Of a stretch of 64,000 bases of DNA, positions 8,656 to 16,695 are shown in pieces (positions within the stretch are counted from its first letter, which is position 1; every line of letters starts with the position of its first letter). This DNA is from JAVBNH01 sp031551635 (GTDB lineage Bacteria > Bacillota > Clostridia > Oscillospirales > Acutalibacteraceae), in NCBI GenBank assembly GCA_031551635.1, contig JAVBNH010000009.1, positions 1 to 64,000 of the forward strand. Reading direction: 5' to 3'. Both the position numbers and the translations under genes were made by a program. Below the pieces are notes generated by a model that was not told the DNA's origin, made no database searches, and saw only the letters and a list, made by a program, of their open reading frames with translations.

Positions 8656-9063
8656 ATGAATATTACGGAAAAAGCTGCTTATCTCAGAGGTCTCGCCGAC
8701 GGTCTCGGACTTGACCCCGCCGCAAAGGAAACAAAAATGTTTAATGCTGTAATGGATATAATTGACGATCTTGCCATGACAGTAAGCGACCTTGACGATG
8801 AGGTTTCTCTCATCACAGAGCAGGTTGACGCTATCGACGAGGACTTAGACGAGCTTGAGGAAGCTTTTTATGAGGGTTTCTTTGACGACTGTGACTGCGA
8901 TTGCTGTGACGATGATGACGATGACGAGCTTTTTGAAGTTGAATGCCCGAACTGCCACGAAATAGTCTATTTCGACGAGAGCATTTTTGAGGAGCAGGAG
9001 GATTTGTCCTGCCCTGCCTGCGGCACTGTTTTTGAGGATGTTGTTTTCGAGGACGAAGAATAA
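8656..9063 (+). CDS. CD1247-type acidic protein with C-terminal zinc ribbon
   Basis: 135 residues. The N-terminal part (MNITEKAAYLRGLADGLGLD) and the following acidic coiled segment match the CD1247 N-terminal domain of Clostridia. The middle carries an Asp/Cys tract (DDCDCDCCDDDDDD). The C-terminus has two CxxC pairs (ECPNCHE and CPACGT) spaced as a zinc ribbon. Function unknown. It follows efp on the same strand by 143 bp, an arrangement I recall from other Clostridia. The ATG is preceded by GAAAGGATTGG. Confidence 0.85.
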   Translation: MNITEKAAYLRGLADGLGLDPAAKETKMFNAVMDIIDDLAMTVSDLDDEVSLITEQVDAIDEDLDELEEAFYEGFFDDCDCDCCDDDDDDELFEVECPNCHEIVYFDESIFEEQEDLSCPACGTVFEDVVFEDEE

Positions 9064-9088
9064 GGACTTAGGATTTAGGTTTTTTTGT

Positions 9089-9143
9089 CCGGCAGAATTT
9101 AGGTTTGGCTTTGTCATTCCTTAATTCTGCCGGATTAGTTTTT
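9089..9143 (+). terminator. Terminator after the efp/CD1247 unit
   Basis: CCGGCAGAATT (9089-9099) pairs perfectly with AATTCTGCCGG (9123-9133) across a 23-base loop, followed by ATTAGTTTTTT. It closes the plus-strand unit before the convergent minus-strand gene. Confidence 0.75.
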
Positions 9144-9145
9144 TG

Positions 9146-9176
9146 ATTGTCAATTGTCAATTGTCAATTGTCAATT
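9146..9176. repeat. Four tandem ATTGTCA heptamers
   Basis: Four exact 7-bp units (9146-9173) plus ATT, between the terminator and the convergent gene ending at 9182. It resembles the other heptamer arrays in period but not in sequence. Confidence 0.9.
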
Positions 9177-9181
9177 AAATA

Positions 9182-10192
9182 TCAGCATCCCTGTAGCTTC
9201 ATGTTCCACTCCTGCGTGCCCAGGTCAACCGGCTTCCATACGCCACTTTCGTTTATGTTCTCAAACAGAAGAATATCGTAGCCGTTTGTGACGCGGATAA
9301 AGTCAAAGCGGTAGTTTTTGCCGTGTCCTGAGGCGTAAATATAAATTCTATTCCCATCCTGTTCCATTTTGTCGATTTTTTCGATGATTCCCAGATTATC
9401 CTTGTAGACAATTTCAACCACAGCATCGCCGAGATAGAACCAGCTATGTTCAGGTGCGCACAAGAAATCCTCCGGAATCATGGTAATGCAGCTTATTTTG
9501 TAGCCCGCATCGGTTTTTTCAGCCTTAATCACTCCGTAATAATATGAGAATCCGACAAAATGATTATGCTCGCAATCCTTGCATTCCTCATCTCTCACTT
9601 TCACCTTGTCGCCCTCTATTGTTTCGATTTCAAACATAAAGGTTTCGGTGTTCTCTGTTTTGGCAGGGTCATAGGACGGTGTCAGCTCAAGCAGTGTTAT
9701 GTAGCCGATACCCTTAAAGGAGGCGATAAAATCTTTTAGTGTAATTTCGCTTTGCTTAGACGCTGTGAACAGCTCATATGCATAGGGATATGGATTCAGT
9801 CCGTCACCGACAGAGCCACAGCCGCCTGAATAACCTTCCAGATTTGAAGCTTTGTTTAAAATCCCGAAGTATGCCAGCGAAACATCAAGAGGGGAATCGA
9901 ATTTTTTTGTAATCAATGGTTTTTCGTCATTATCCTTTTGGAAGTCGCTGAAGGAATAGGGATTGTCAAGTGGGCGCAGCCACGAGGGACGGCGAAAACG
10001 GTCATAAATTTCGGTATCAGAATTGTGAATCGCCCCGATAGGAATATCGGGAAATTTTTGCGTCCCAAAACTTCCTCCCGCGAAAAAAGACGATTCGCCG
10101 GGACAGAATTTTATACACAAAACACCCAAAAGCAGAACTATAGCGAAAAATAGCAGATAAAGAAAGACCTTTTTACGAAACTTGATAATCAT
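9182..10192 (-). CDS. Membrane-anchored extracytoplasmic protein of unknown function
   Basis: About 336 residues. A positively charged start (MIIKFRKK) leads into a hydrophobic segment (about 7-26), then an exported region with a central ECKDCEHNH motif. I recognise no family. The ATG at 10192 was chosen because AAAGGGA lies 9 nt upstream; ATGs at 10198 and 10201 are too close to it. It starts 8-17 bp after the end of a Na+/alanine symporter gene and is probably co-transcribed with it. Confidence 0.65.
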   Translation of the reverse strand: MIIKFRKKVFLYLLFFAIVLLLGVLCIKFCPGESSFFAGGSFGTQKFPDIPIGAIHNSDTEIYDRFRRPSWLRPLDNPYSFSDFQKDNDEKPLITKKFDSPLDVSLAYFGILNKASNLEGYSGGCGSVGDGLNPYPYAYELFTASKQSEITLKDFIASFKGIGYITLLELTPSYDPAKTENTETFMFEIETIEGDKVKVRDEECKDCEHNHFVGFSYYYGVIKAEKTDAGYKISCITMIPEDFLCAPEHSWFYLGDAVVEIVYKDNLGIIEKIDKMEQDGNRIYIYASGHGKNYRFDFIRVTNGYDILLFENINESGVWKPVDLGTQEWNMKLQGC

Positions 10193-10208
10193 CGGCATCA
10201 TTCCCTTT

Positions 10209-11621
10209 CTATTTTTTATGTTTTATTTTGTAGTCGTTTGTATATTTTATGACAGTTCCCGAGAGCAGCAGAACCGCGAAAAGATTTGGTAGCGCCATCA
10301 GACCGTTCAGGGTGTCCGATATGCCCCAGACGAGGTGTAAATCCATAGCCGAGCCTGCGACTATAAAGATAATAAAGAGGATTTTATATACAATTACTGC
10401 TTTTTTCGAAAACAGATATTCAGTGACCTTCACTCCGTAGAGCGACCAGCTAATCATTGTTGAAAAGGCAAAAAACAGCACCATCAGCGAAATTATCGCG
10501 CCTGCGTTATCTCCGAAGGTTTTCCCGAAGGCGAGTGTGACGAGGGGCGCGCCGTCTATGATTTTTCCTCCCGCGTCAAGCGTCCCCGCGACACCGCTTG
10601 AAAGAACCGCCAGCGCTGTCAGGGTGCAGCTGACTATTGTGTCAAAGAAAATCTCAAAAATATTCCACATGCCCTGCCTGACAGGGTTGTCGTCATCGGA
10701 AGAGGTGTGAGCGAGAACTGAGGAGCCAAGCCCGGCTTCATTGGAAAAAACGCCCCGTTTGAAGCCGACAGTCATTGATTTCACAAGGCTTCCGCCGATA
10801 CCACCGCCTATTGCGCTCAAACCGAAAGCGCCTGTAAATATCGACGAAAACGCTGACAGAATGCTTTTATAATTCGAAACGCAAACAATGACAGTCAATA
10901 AAAACTGCATGACCGCCATGAAAGGCACGAGCTTTTCCGTGAGTGAGGCAATGCGTTTCACCCCGCCGATAATGACCGCTGCGCAGAGTGCGGCGACAGC
11001 TATCCCGCTTGAAAGCGGGTGAATGGCAAAGGAGGACTGCAGTGTGGAAGCAATAGTGTTCGCCTGAGTCATATTTCCGATTCCGAAGGAAGCGCAGAGA
11101 CAAAAAAGCGCAAAAAGGGAGGCGAGCGGCTTTGCGAGGGGAGCGAACAGCTTTTTTTCTTTCAAGCCGTATTCGATGTAATACATCGGCCCACCTATTG
11201 GTGCTGCGTGTTTTTCGCCGTTTTTAAGCTTCGGACGGTAATGGATACCGAGGACATTTTCGCTGTAGCCTGTCATCATTCCGAAAAACGCCGAGACCCA
11301 CATCCAGAATATCGCCCCCGCGCCGCCTATAGTGATTGCGGTCGCGACACCGGCGATATTGCCAGTGCCGATAGTCCCCGCGAGAGCCGTCGCCATCGCC
11401 TGAAACTGCGACATTGAATTTTTGTCCTTTGATTTACGCACAGATTTTTCGCGGAAAATCGCGAAAACAGTCGTGTCGGCAATGTCTTTCGCCCTCGTCA
11501 GCTGAAAAAACCTTGTCCTGAAGGTAAAATAAATGCCGGTACCGAACATCAGTACCAGCATTGGCAAACCCCAGACAAGGCTGCTTATAAATCTATAAAT
11601 ATTTTCAGCAAGCTCAATCAT
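10209..11621 (-). CDS. Sodium:alanine symporter (AGCS family)
   Basis: About 470 residues with around ten hydrophobic segments. The N-terminus (VWGLPMLVLMFGTGIYFTFRTRFFQL) and ATALAGTIGTGNIAGVATAI, with the VFSNEAGLGSS signature, are typical of the alanine or glycine:cation symporter family. It imports small neutral amino acids with Na+. Start at ATG 11621: GGGG lies about 6 nt upstream and the protein then begins where homologues begin; a TTG at 11675 would add 18 residues. It could use the Na+ gradient built by the decarboxylase encoded about 1 kb away. Confidence 0.93.
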   Translation of the reverse strand: MIELAENIYRFISSLVWGLPMLVLMFGTGIYFTFRTRFFQLTRAKDIADTTVFAIFREKSVRKSKDKNSMSQFQAMATALAGTIGTGNIAGVATAITIGGAGAIFWMWVSAFFGMMTGYSENVLGIHYRPKLKNGEKHAAPIGGPMYYIEYGLKEKKLFAPLAKPLASLFALFCLCASFGIGNMTQANTIASTLQSSFAIHPLSSGIAVAALCAAVIIGGVKRIASLTEKLVPFMAVMQFLLTVIVCVSNYKSILSAFSSIFTGAFGLSAIGGGIGGSLVKSMTVGFKRGVFSNEAGLGSSVLAHTSSDDDNPVRQGMWNIFEIFFDTIVSCTLTALAVLSSGVAGTLDAGGKIIDGAPLVTLAFGKTFGDNAGAIISLMVLFFAFSTMISWSLYGVKVTEYLFSKKAVIVYKILFIIFIVAGSAMDLHLVWGISDTLNGLMALPNLFAVLLLSGTVIKYTNDYKIKHKK

Positions 11622-11706
11622 AAAATACCCCAAACTGCTCAGAATAAAATTACTAATGTAATATAATGTATTCAAAACTTGTTCGGGATATGTTATTTAT
11701 ATCAGC

Positions 11707-12585
11707 CTATTTTTTTACTATCGGAATATAGATATACATCCTACCGTCTGGATTTGTACAGTTCCATTCGTCGCCGTAGAATTCAAAATCGCCGCAGCAT
11801 TCCATGTTATAAGCGAACTCGGAGTTCGGCAGCCACTCATCGTAAATATAACGGAAAGCCTTGCCTATTTCGCCGTTCGCGTTGCAACCCTCAACAGTAA
11901 AAACCGCATATAGCGAAGGCTTTTGGCATTTTGCGCACATACCCTCGGGAATATTTTCAACGCTGCTGACCTCAATGCCCGCCATATAATAAAAATGCAG
12001 CTTTTCAATGTCGAAATCCTTTGAATAGTCCTCGTAACCGTAAGCGACAGAAGGATTCATGACATTTTCAATCTCATTAAAACGCGACTTGAAATCGCTC
12101 CATGCCTTGCCGATAACATTTTTACCACTACCTGTATAGCCTTGAACACCTACAAGATAAAATTCGTCTTTGTTTTCAAATTTAGGTTCCATTTGTACTT
12201 CTCCTTTTTTTCTGTGCCGGTATGAATCAGTGATTTCACCGGCGGTTTGTATAGAAGGGAATTTCCCTCTTTTTCTGAATCGTTTCGGGGACATTTTGTA
12301 TTTTTCCCTGAATCCTCGGTTAAATGTTTGCAAGCTGTTAAAGCCGCTGTCAAAGCATATTTCGGAAATACTCTTTTCCGTTGTAATCAGCAGAACCGCG
12401 GCAAATTCAAGCCTTCGCATTCTCAGATATTCGGCTATTGTTTTGCCCGTCAAAAGACGAAAACATCTGTGAAAATAAAAAGGCGAATAATTAAACAATG
12501 CCGCGAGCTTTTCGCAGTTAATTTCTTCACTTTGGTGCTTCTCGAGATACATCAAAGCCTGCAGGATAACGTCAATTGCACTCAT
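11707..12585 (-). CDS. AraC family regulator with GyrI-like effector domain
   Basis: 292 residues. The N-terminal part (about 8-105) is a double helix-turn-helix of AraC type (FNYSPFYFHRCFRLLTGKT, then ISEICFDSGFNSLQTFNRGF, FREKYKMSPKRFRKR). The C-terminal part (about 130-290) is a GyrI-like ligand-binding domain, as in Rob/BltR-type regulators that sense small lipophilic compounds. It is transcribed alone. A palindrome lies between its -10 and the ATG, suggesting autoregulation. Confidence 0.92.
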   Translation of the reverse strand: MSAIDVILQALMYLEKHQSEEINCEKLAALFNYSPFYFHRCFRLLTGKTIAEYLRMRRLEFAAVLLITTEKSISEICFDSGFNSLQTFNRGFREKYKMSPKRFRKRGKFPSIQTAGEITDSYRHRKKGEVQMEPKFENKDEFYLVGVQGYTGSGKNVIGKAWSDFKSRFNEIENVMNPSVAYGYEDYSKDFDIEKLHFYYMAGIEVSSVENIPEGMCAKCQKPSLYAVFTVEGCNANGEIGKAFRYIYDEWLPNSEFAYNMECCGDFEFYGDEWNCTNPDGRMYIYIPIVKK

Positions 12586-12606
12586 GTTTATATATCCTTT
12601 GCGTTT

Positions 12607-12632
12607 TCGATTAATCGATTGTCTCCATTATA
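12607..12632 (-). promoter_or_regulatory. Promoter -10 and palindromic operator of the AraC gene
   Basis: TATAAT on the minus strand (12627-12632) is followed by the perfect 12-bp palindrome TCGATTAATCGA (12607-12618), in the transcribed leader. No good -35 is present, as is usual for activator-dependent promoters. Confidence 0.5.
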
Positions 12633-12666
12633 ACAGTTCCGAGTTCTTTTACTACTCATTATTTGC

Positions 12667-13245
12667 TCATTTTTCGCCGTATAGAGCAAGAACCTCATTT
12701 ATGATTTCAGCAGCGATTAAATTCGCGTCAGCCTCTTCATTTCCGCAAAATAACGCGCTTGCAATTTTCTCTAAATCTCCGGGAAAGCCGCCATCGGGCT
12801 CTAATATATTCAAGCCGATTCCGATGACTACCTTTTCGATTTTAGCTTTTTCCGAGTTTACGATTCCCTCGCAGAGTATGCCGCATATTTTTTTGTCCCT
12901 ATAGTAAATATCGTTTATCCGGCGTTTTTCGGCGCGTACCGCCGTAACCTTTTCAATAGCGGCAATCACGGCTTTTCCCGTTTCCACGGTCATGCTCTCA
13001 AGGTTTTCGCTGTCGGCATTGACTATTATACTCATGTAAATTCCGCTGCCGAGTGGGGAGTGAAAGCTCTTCCCGAGCCGTCCTCTGCCTGCTGACTGCT
13101 CTGCGGCGATTATCACCGAGCCCGGGTAGTATTCGCCCCTTTTCGCCTCATTATTTGTGGAATCTATAACAGAAAAAAACCTCAAAGAGCAGGATTTATA
13201 CTGCTCCCTGAGGTTCGATTTAATTTGCTCTGGGTTTATTATCAT
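12667..13245 (-). CDS. birA: Biotin--[acetyl-CoA-carboxylase] ligase
   Basis: 192 residues covering only the catalytic part of BirA: SVIIAAEQSAGRGRLGKSFHSPLGSGIYMS contains the ATP/biotin loop GRGRLG. There is no N-terminal DNA-binding domain, so it is a pure ligase. It overlaps the upstream oadA-type gene by 4 bp (ATGA). As the last gene of the decarboxylase operon it presumably biotinylates the carrier protein encoded at 15868-16263. Confidence 0.92.
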   Translation of the reverse strand: MIINPEQIKSNLREQYKSCSLRFFSVIDSTNNEAKRGEYYPGSVIIAAEQSAGRGRLGKSFHSPLGSGIYMSIIVNADSENLESMTVETGKAVIAAIEKVTAVRAEKRRINDIYYRDKKICGILCEGIVNSEKAKIEKVVIGIGLNILEPDGGFPGDLEKIASALFCGNEEADANLIAAEIINEVLALYGEK

Positions 13246-14633
13246 ATAGAATGAATTTTTTTATCGAAATCCGAGTTTTTATCGTCCAGGGCATATTTGG
13301 CGTTTCGCCTGTGCTTGAAGAAATCCACCGCAACCCTGTCAAACAGTGCGTAGGATAAAACATCCTCGTCCTGCTCGCTGTATTCCTTTATCTCTGCTCT
13401 CAGCTTTTCAAGCTCCGGGGCGATATTGTCCGCCGGACGCCCGACAACGGGGGTTTCATCGCCGATGATTTTTTTTCTGAATTCGTCACTAATCGGCATG
13501 GGTGTCTCGCCGTATTCGCCTTTGACGAGCGCCTTGAATTCTTTTGTCAGCATCTTGTAACGCTCGCCGCCGATGATATTGTAAACCGCCTGGGTGCCGA
13601 CAATCTGCGAGGTTGGAGTAACAAGAGGGGGATAGCCGCAGTCCTTGCGTACATTCGGCACCTCCTCAAGCACAGCCGTAAGTCTATCGCTTTTCCCCGC
13701 CTGCTTGAGCTGGGAAACAAGGTTCGAGAGCATACCTCCAGGAACCTGATACAGAAGAGTATTTATGTCAACCTTCAGAAGCGAAGGGTCAAGAAGTCCG
13801 TTTTCGAGATATTTTTTTCTCAGTGTATCAAAATATTTTGTCGCCTTGTCAAGCTCCTCAAGCTTAATTCCCGTGTCATACTGAGTTCCCTGAAGCGCGG
13901 CGACAAGCGGTTCTGTAGGCGGTTGGCTGGTTCCCATAGCAAGGGGCGACAGCGCAGTATCGACTATATCCGCGCCTGCTTCTATAGCCTTCATATAGGT
14001 CATTGATGCGACGCCGCTGGTGTAATGAGTATGCATCTCAAGCGGTATGGAAATACGCGACTTGATTTCACGAACAAGCTCGTAAGCCTCATACGGTTTT
14101 AAAAGACCCGCCATATCCTTGATACATATAGAGTCGGCGCCCATCTCCTGAAGCTCGTGAGCCAGAGTGGCGAAGGAGGCATTATTGTGAACAGGACTTA
14201 TTGTATAGCTGATTGCCGCCTGAACATGTCCCTTTTCCCTTTTTGTCGCGTTAATTGCTGTAATAAAGTTTTTACGGTCATTAAGAGCGTCAAAAATTCT
14301 TATTATGTCAACGCCGTTCGCGAGGGATTTCTGCACAAAATACTCTACCACATCGTCGGCGTAATGCCTGTAGCCGAGTATATTCTGCCCCCTGAAAAGC
14401 ATCTGGAGCTTTGTGTTTTTGACCTTGTCGCGTATAATTCTCAGCCTCTGCCACGGGTCCTCATTCAAAAAACGCAGACAGGTGTCGAAGGTCGCGCCGC
14501 CCCACGCCTCAAGCGCGTGAAAGCCGATTTTATCGAGAGTCTCGAGAATAGGGAGCATCTCCTCAGTGGTCATTCTCGTGGCGATAAGCGACTGGTGAGC
14601 GTCACGCAGAATTGTTTCGGTAATCTTTATCAT
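13242..14633 (-). CDS. oadA: Oxaloacetate decarboxylase / pyruvate carboxyltransferase alpha subunit
   Basis: 463 residues. A TIM-barrel carboxyltransferase domain opens with ITETILRDAHQSLIATRM; EAWGGATFD, CIKDMAGLL (metal-bridging Lys) and MHTHYTSG (metal His) are visible, and a conserved C-terminal PYC_OADA region follows. No biotin domain is attached; the biotinyl carrier is separate in this operon. It moves carboxyl between oxaloacetate or pyruvate and biotin. It may equally act as the 5S-like subunit of a transcarboxylase, given the MmdA-like gene upstream. Confidence 0.93.
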   Translation of the reverse strand: MIKITETILRDAHQSLIATRMTTEEMLPILETLDKIGFHALEAWGGATFDTCLRFLNEDPWQRLRIIRDKVKNTKLQMLFRGQNILGYRHYADDVVEYFVQKSLANGVDIIRIFDALNDRKNFITAINATKREKGHVQAAISYTISPVHNNASFATLAHELQEMGADSICIKDMAGLLKPYEAYELVREIKSRISIPLEMHTHYTSGVASMTYMKAIEAGADIVDTALSPLAMGTSQPPTEPLVAALQGTQYDTGIKLEELDKATKYFDTLRKKYLENGLLDPSLLKVDINTLLYQVPGGMLSNLVSQLKQAGKSDRLTAVLEEVPNVRKDCGYPPLVTPTSQIVGTQAVYNIIGGERYKMLTKEFKALVKGEYGETPMPISDEFRKKIIGDETPVVGRPADNIAPELEKLRAEIKEYSEQDEDVLSYALFDRVAVDFFKHRRNAKYALDDKNSDFDKKIHSI

Positions 14634-14656
14634 CTATATCATTCCTTTAAACAGAA

Positions 14657-15835
14657 TTAACCGCCAAAAAATTTAATCAGCACGCCCGCGGCGACAGCTG
14701 AGCCTATAACTCCGGCGACATTGGGACCCATTGCGTGCATCAGGAGGAAGTTTGACGGGTCTTCCTTCTGCCCGACCATCTGCGAGACACGCGCTGCCAT
14801 GGGAACCGCGGAAACTCCGGCTGAACCTATGAGCGGATTCACTTTTCCGCCTGTGACAAGGTAAAGCACTTTACCGCCGATAAGACCGCCTGCGGTTGAA
14901 ATCATGAAGGCAAATAAGCCCAGTGCAATTATAAAAATAGTGTGCAGTGTGAGGAAGCTCTCAGCCTTAGCTGTTGCGCCGACAGATAAGCCTAGACATA
15001 TAGTAACAGCGTTGATGAGTCCGTTCTGAGCTGTTTTTGAGAGTCGGTCAGTCACGCCCGAGACCTGAATGAGATTACCGAGCATCAGCAGTCCGATTAA
15101 GGGCGCAGCAGTCGGGACGATTAGAACGGTTATAAAGGTGACGACAATAGGGAAAAGAATTTTTTCCATTCTGGAGACTGGACGCAGCTGCTCCATGACT
15201 ACCGCGCGTTCCTTTTTTGTTGTCAGCAGCTTCATTATCGGGGGTTGAATAATCGGTATGAGCGCCATATATGAATAGGCGGCGATTGCAATAGGTCCTA
15301 GTAAATTCGGCGCGAGAATCTTTGTTGTGAGTATAGCCGTTGGTCCGTCCGCACCGCCGATGATGCCTATTGAAGCGGCTTCTGGAGGTGCAAAGCCGAA
15401 AATCAAAGCTCCGATTAAGGCGACAAATACCCCGAGCTGCGCCGAGGCGCCGAGAAGCAGTGTTTTCGGGTTCGCGATAAGCGGCGAGAAGTCGGTCATA
15501 GCGCCGATTCCAAGGAAGATAAGGGAGGGGTACAGTCCTGATTTTACACCGATGTAGAGTATGTCGAGGAAGCCGCCTTTGTCGAGGATTTTAGCTATGT
15601 CAAGCTCATTGCCAAGGAATAATTCCATGTGAAAAAGATCCGCGCCAGGGAAGTTTGTCAAAAACATTCCGAAGGCTATCGGCAGCAGTAAAAGCGGCTC
15701 AAATTTTCTCACTACCGCGAGATATATCAATACACCGGAAATCAAAAACATCGCAAGCGTCTGCCACCCCAATACGTCTGAGGTAAAAAGCTTGCTGATT
15801 CCGGTGCTCTCGAAAAACTGAATAAAGGTATCCAT
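14657..15835 (-). CDS. oadB: Na+-transporting decarboxylase beta subunit
   Basis: 392 residues, almost entirely hydrophobic with about nine to eleven membrane segments. GIIGGADGPTAILTTK carries the conserved Asp of the sodium channel, and PLIGSAGVSAVPMAARVSQ and GPNVAGVIGSAVAAG match OadB/MmdB/GcdB. It decarboxylates carboxybiotin and exports Na+. Located between the biotin carrier and alpha subunit genes. A TGG-to-ATG start at 15835 is clear. Confidence 0.96.
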   Translation of the reverse strand: MDTFIQFFESTGISKLFTSDVLGWQTLAMFLISGVLIYLAVVRKFEPLLLLPIAFGMFLTNFPGADLFHMELFLGNELDIAKILDKGGFLDILYIGVKSGLYPSLIFLGIGAMTDFSPLIANPKTLLLGASAQLGVFVALIGALIFGFAPPEAASIGIIGGADGPTAILTTKILAPNLLGPIAIAAYSYMALIPIIQPPIMKLLTTKKERAVVMEQLRPVSRMEKILFPIVVTFITVLIVPTAAPLIGLLMLGNLIQVSGVTDRLSKTAQNGLINAVTICLGLSVGATAKAESFLTLHTIFIIALGLFAFMISTAGGLIGGKVLYLVTGGKVNPLIGSAGVSAVPMAARVSQMVGQKEDPSNFLLMHAMGPNVAGVIGSAVAAGVLIKFFGG

Positions 15836-15867
15836 AAGATGCCAGACCTTTCCGGTTTTATTTGCTA

Positions 15868-16263
15868 TTAAGAGATAACAATCATAGTGTCACCCGCTCC
15901 TACGCCGGTGCCCTTTCCGACATTGACCGCCGCGACTGTTCCGTCTATCGGCGAAAATACCTCGTTTTCCATTTTCATAGCTTCCAGCACACAGAGCAGT
16001 GAGCCTTTTTTAACGCTGTCGCCGACCTTTACGGCAACGCTGATTATCGTGCCGTTCAATGGCGCGAGCACAGTAGTTCCGGAAATGTTTGCCTTGGTAG
16101 CGGCGGGTGCGGCGTTTACCGGTGGAGCCGGCTGCTGCACAGCCACAGCCGGAGCTGCCGCTGAAGCAGCCTGAAGGCTTGAGCTTTCGCCTTGAGCAAG
16201 CTCCTCAACCTCGACATCGTATATAACACCGTTAACCTTAATGCAATATTTTTTAACTGACAT
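15868..16263 (-). CDS. Biotin carrier protein of the decarboxylase
   Basis: 131 residues: a short N-terminal beta region (MSVKKYCIKVNGVIYDVEVE), an Ala/Pro-rich flexible linker (about 28-60) and a C-terminal biotinyl domain with EAMKM, biotinylated on Lys97. It shuttles carboxybiotin between the carboxyltransferases and OadB. The Ala/Pro linker is typical of swinging carriers. Confidence 0.95.
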   Translation of the reverse strand: MSVKKYCIKVNGVIYDVEVEELAQGESSSLQAASAAAPAVAVQQPAPPVNAAPAATKANISGTTVLAPLNGTIISVAVKVGDSVKKGSLLCVLEAMKMENEVFSPIDGTVAAVNVGKGTGVGAGDTMIVIS

Positions 16264-16322
16264 TTTGTGACCAACCTTTCAAGCTTGATTGATATTTAAG
16301 TATACAGAGTACACTGTAAAGA

Positions 16323-16682
16323 TTACCTCTTTTTAAATCCTGTTACCCTGAATGAGTTTGCCGGTTTACCGCTTTGGGCACTGATTGCCGCGGTTATCAC
16401 CGCGATTATTTCATTGTGGTTTGCCGCTGCTGCTTCTGATGATATTGTCGGCTCAGAAATATATGCTTCTTGAGCATTATCATCTGCGGTGGAGACTAGC
16501 AACGATTTTTTTGCATCCGCTTTTTTAAAAACTCTTCCGATTATTGTGATAAAAAGCATGATAATCGACAGAGCAGCGAAAATAATGCCCATCCCGAGAA
16601 GCAGAACAGTGAAGCCGTCTTTAATATTGCCGGTGTTGACTCCGGTTGATAATATATTATTTATTACAGACAAAAACATCAT
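16323..16682 (-). CDS. oadG: OadG-type gamma subunit (small membrane subunit)
   Basis: 119 residues. A single membrane helix (about 24-50, VLLLGMGIIFAALSIIMLFITIIG) is followed by a cytosolic tail ending VTGFKKR. This is the layout of the decarboxylase gamma chain, which anchors and helps assemble the complex. Placed between the MmdA-like and biotin carrier genes. Confidence 0.85.
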   Translation of the reverse strand: MMFLSVINNILSTGVNTGNIKDGFTVLLLGMGIIFAALSIIMLFITIIGRVFKKADAKKSLLVSTADDNAQEAYISEPTISSEAAAANHNEIIAVITAAISAQSGKPANSFRVTGFKKR

Positions 16683-16695
16683 ATTCCCACCTTTA

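Noticed and set aside
13242..14633. Pyruvate carboxylase subunit B
   Set aside because: OadB, OadG and a separate biotin carrier in the same operon indicate a decarboxylase complex; no biotin carboxylase subunit is present.
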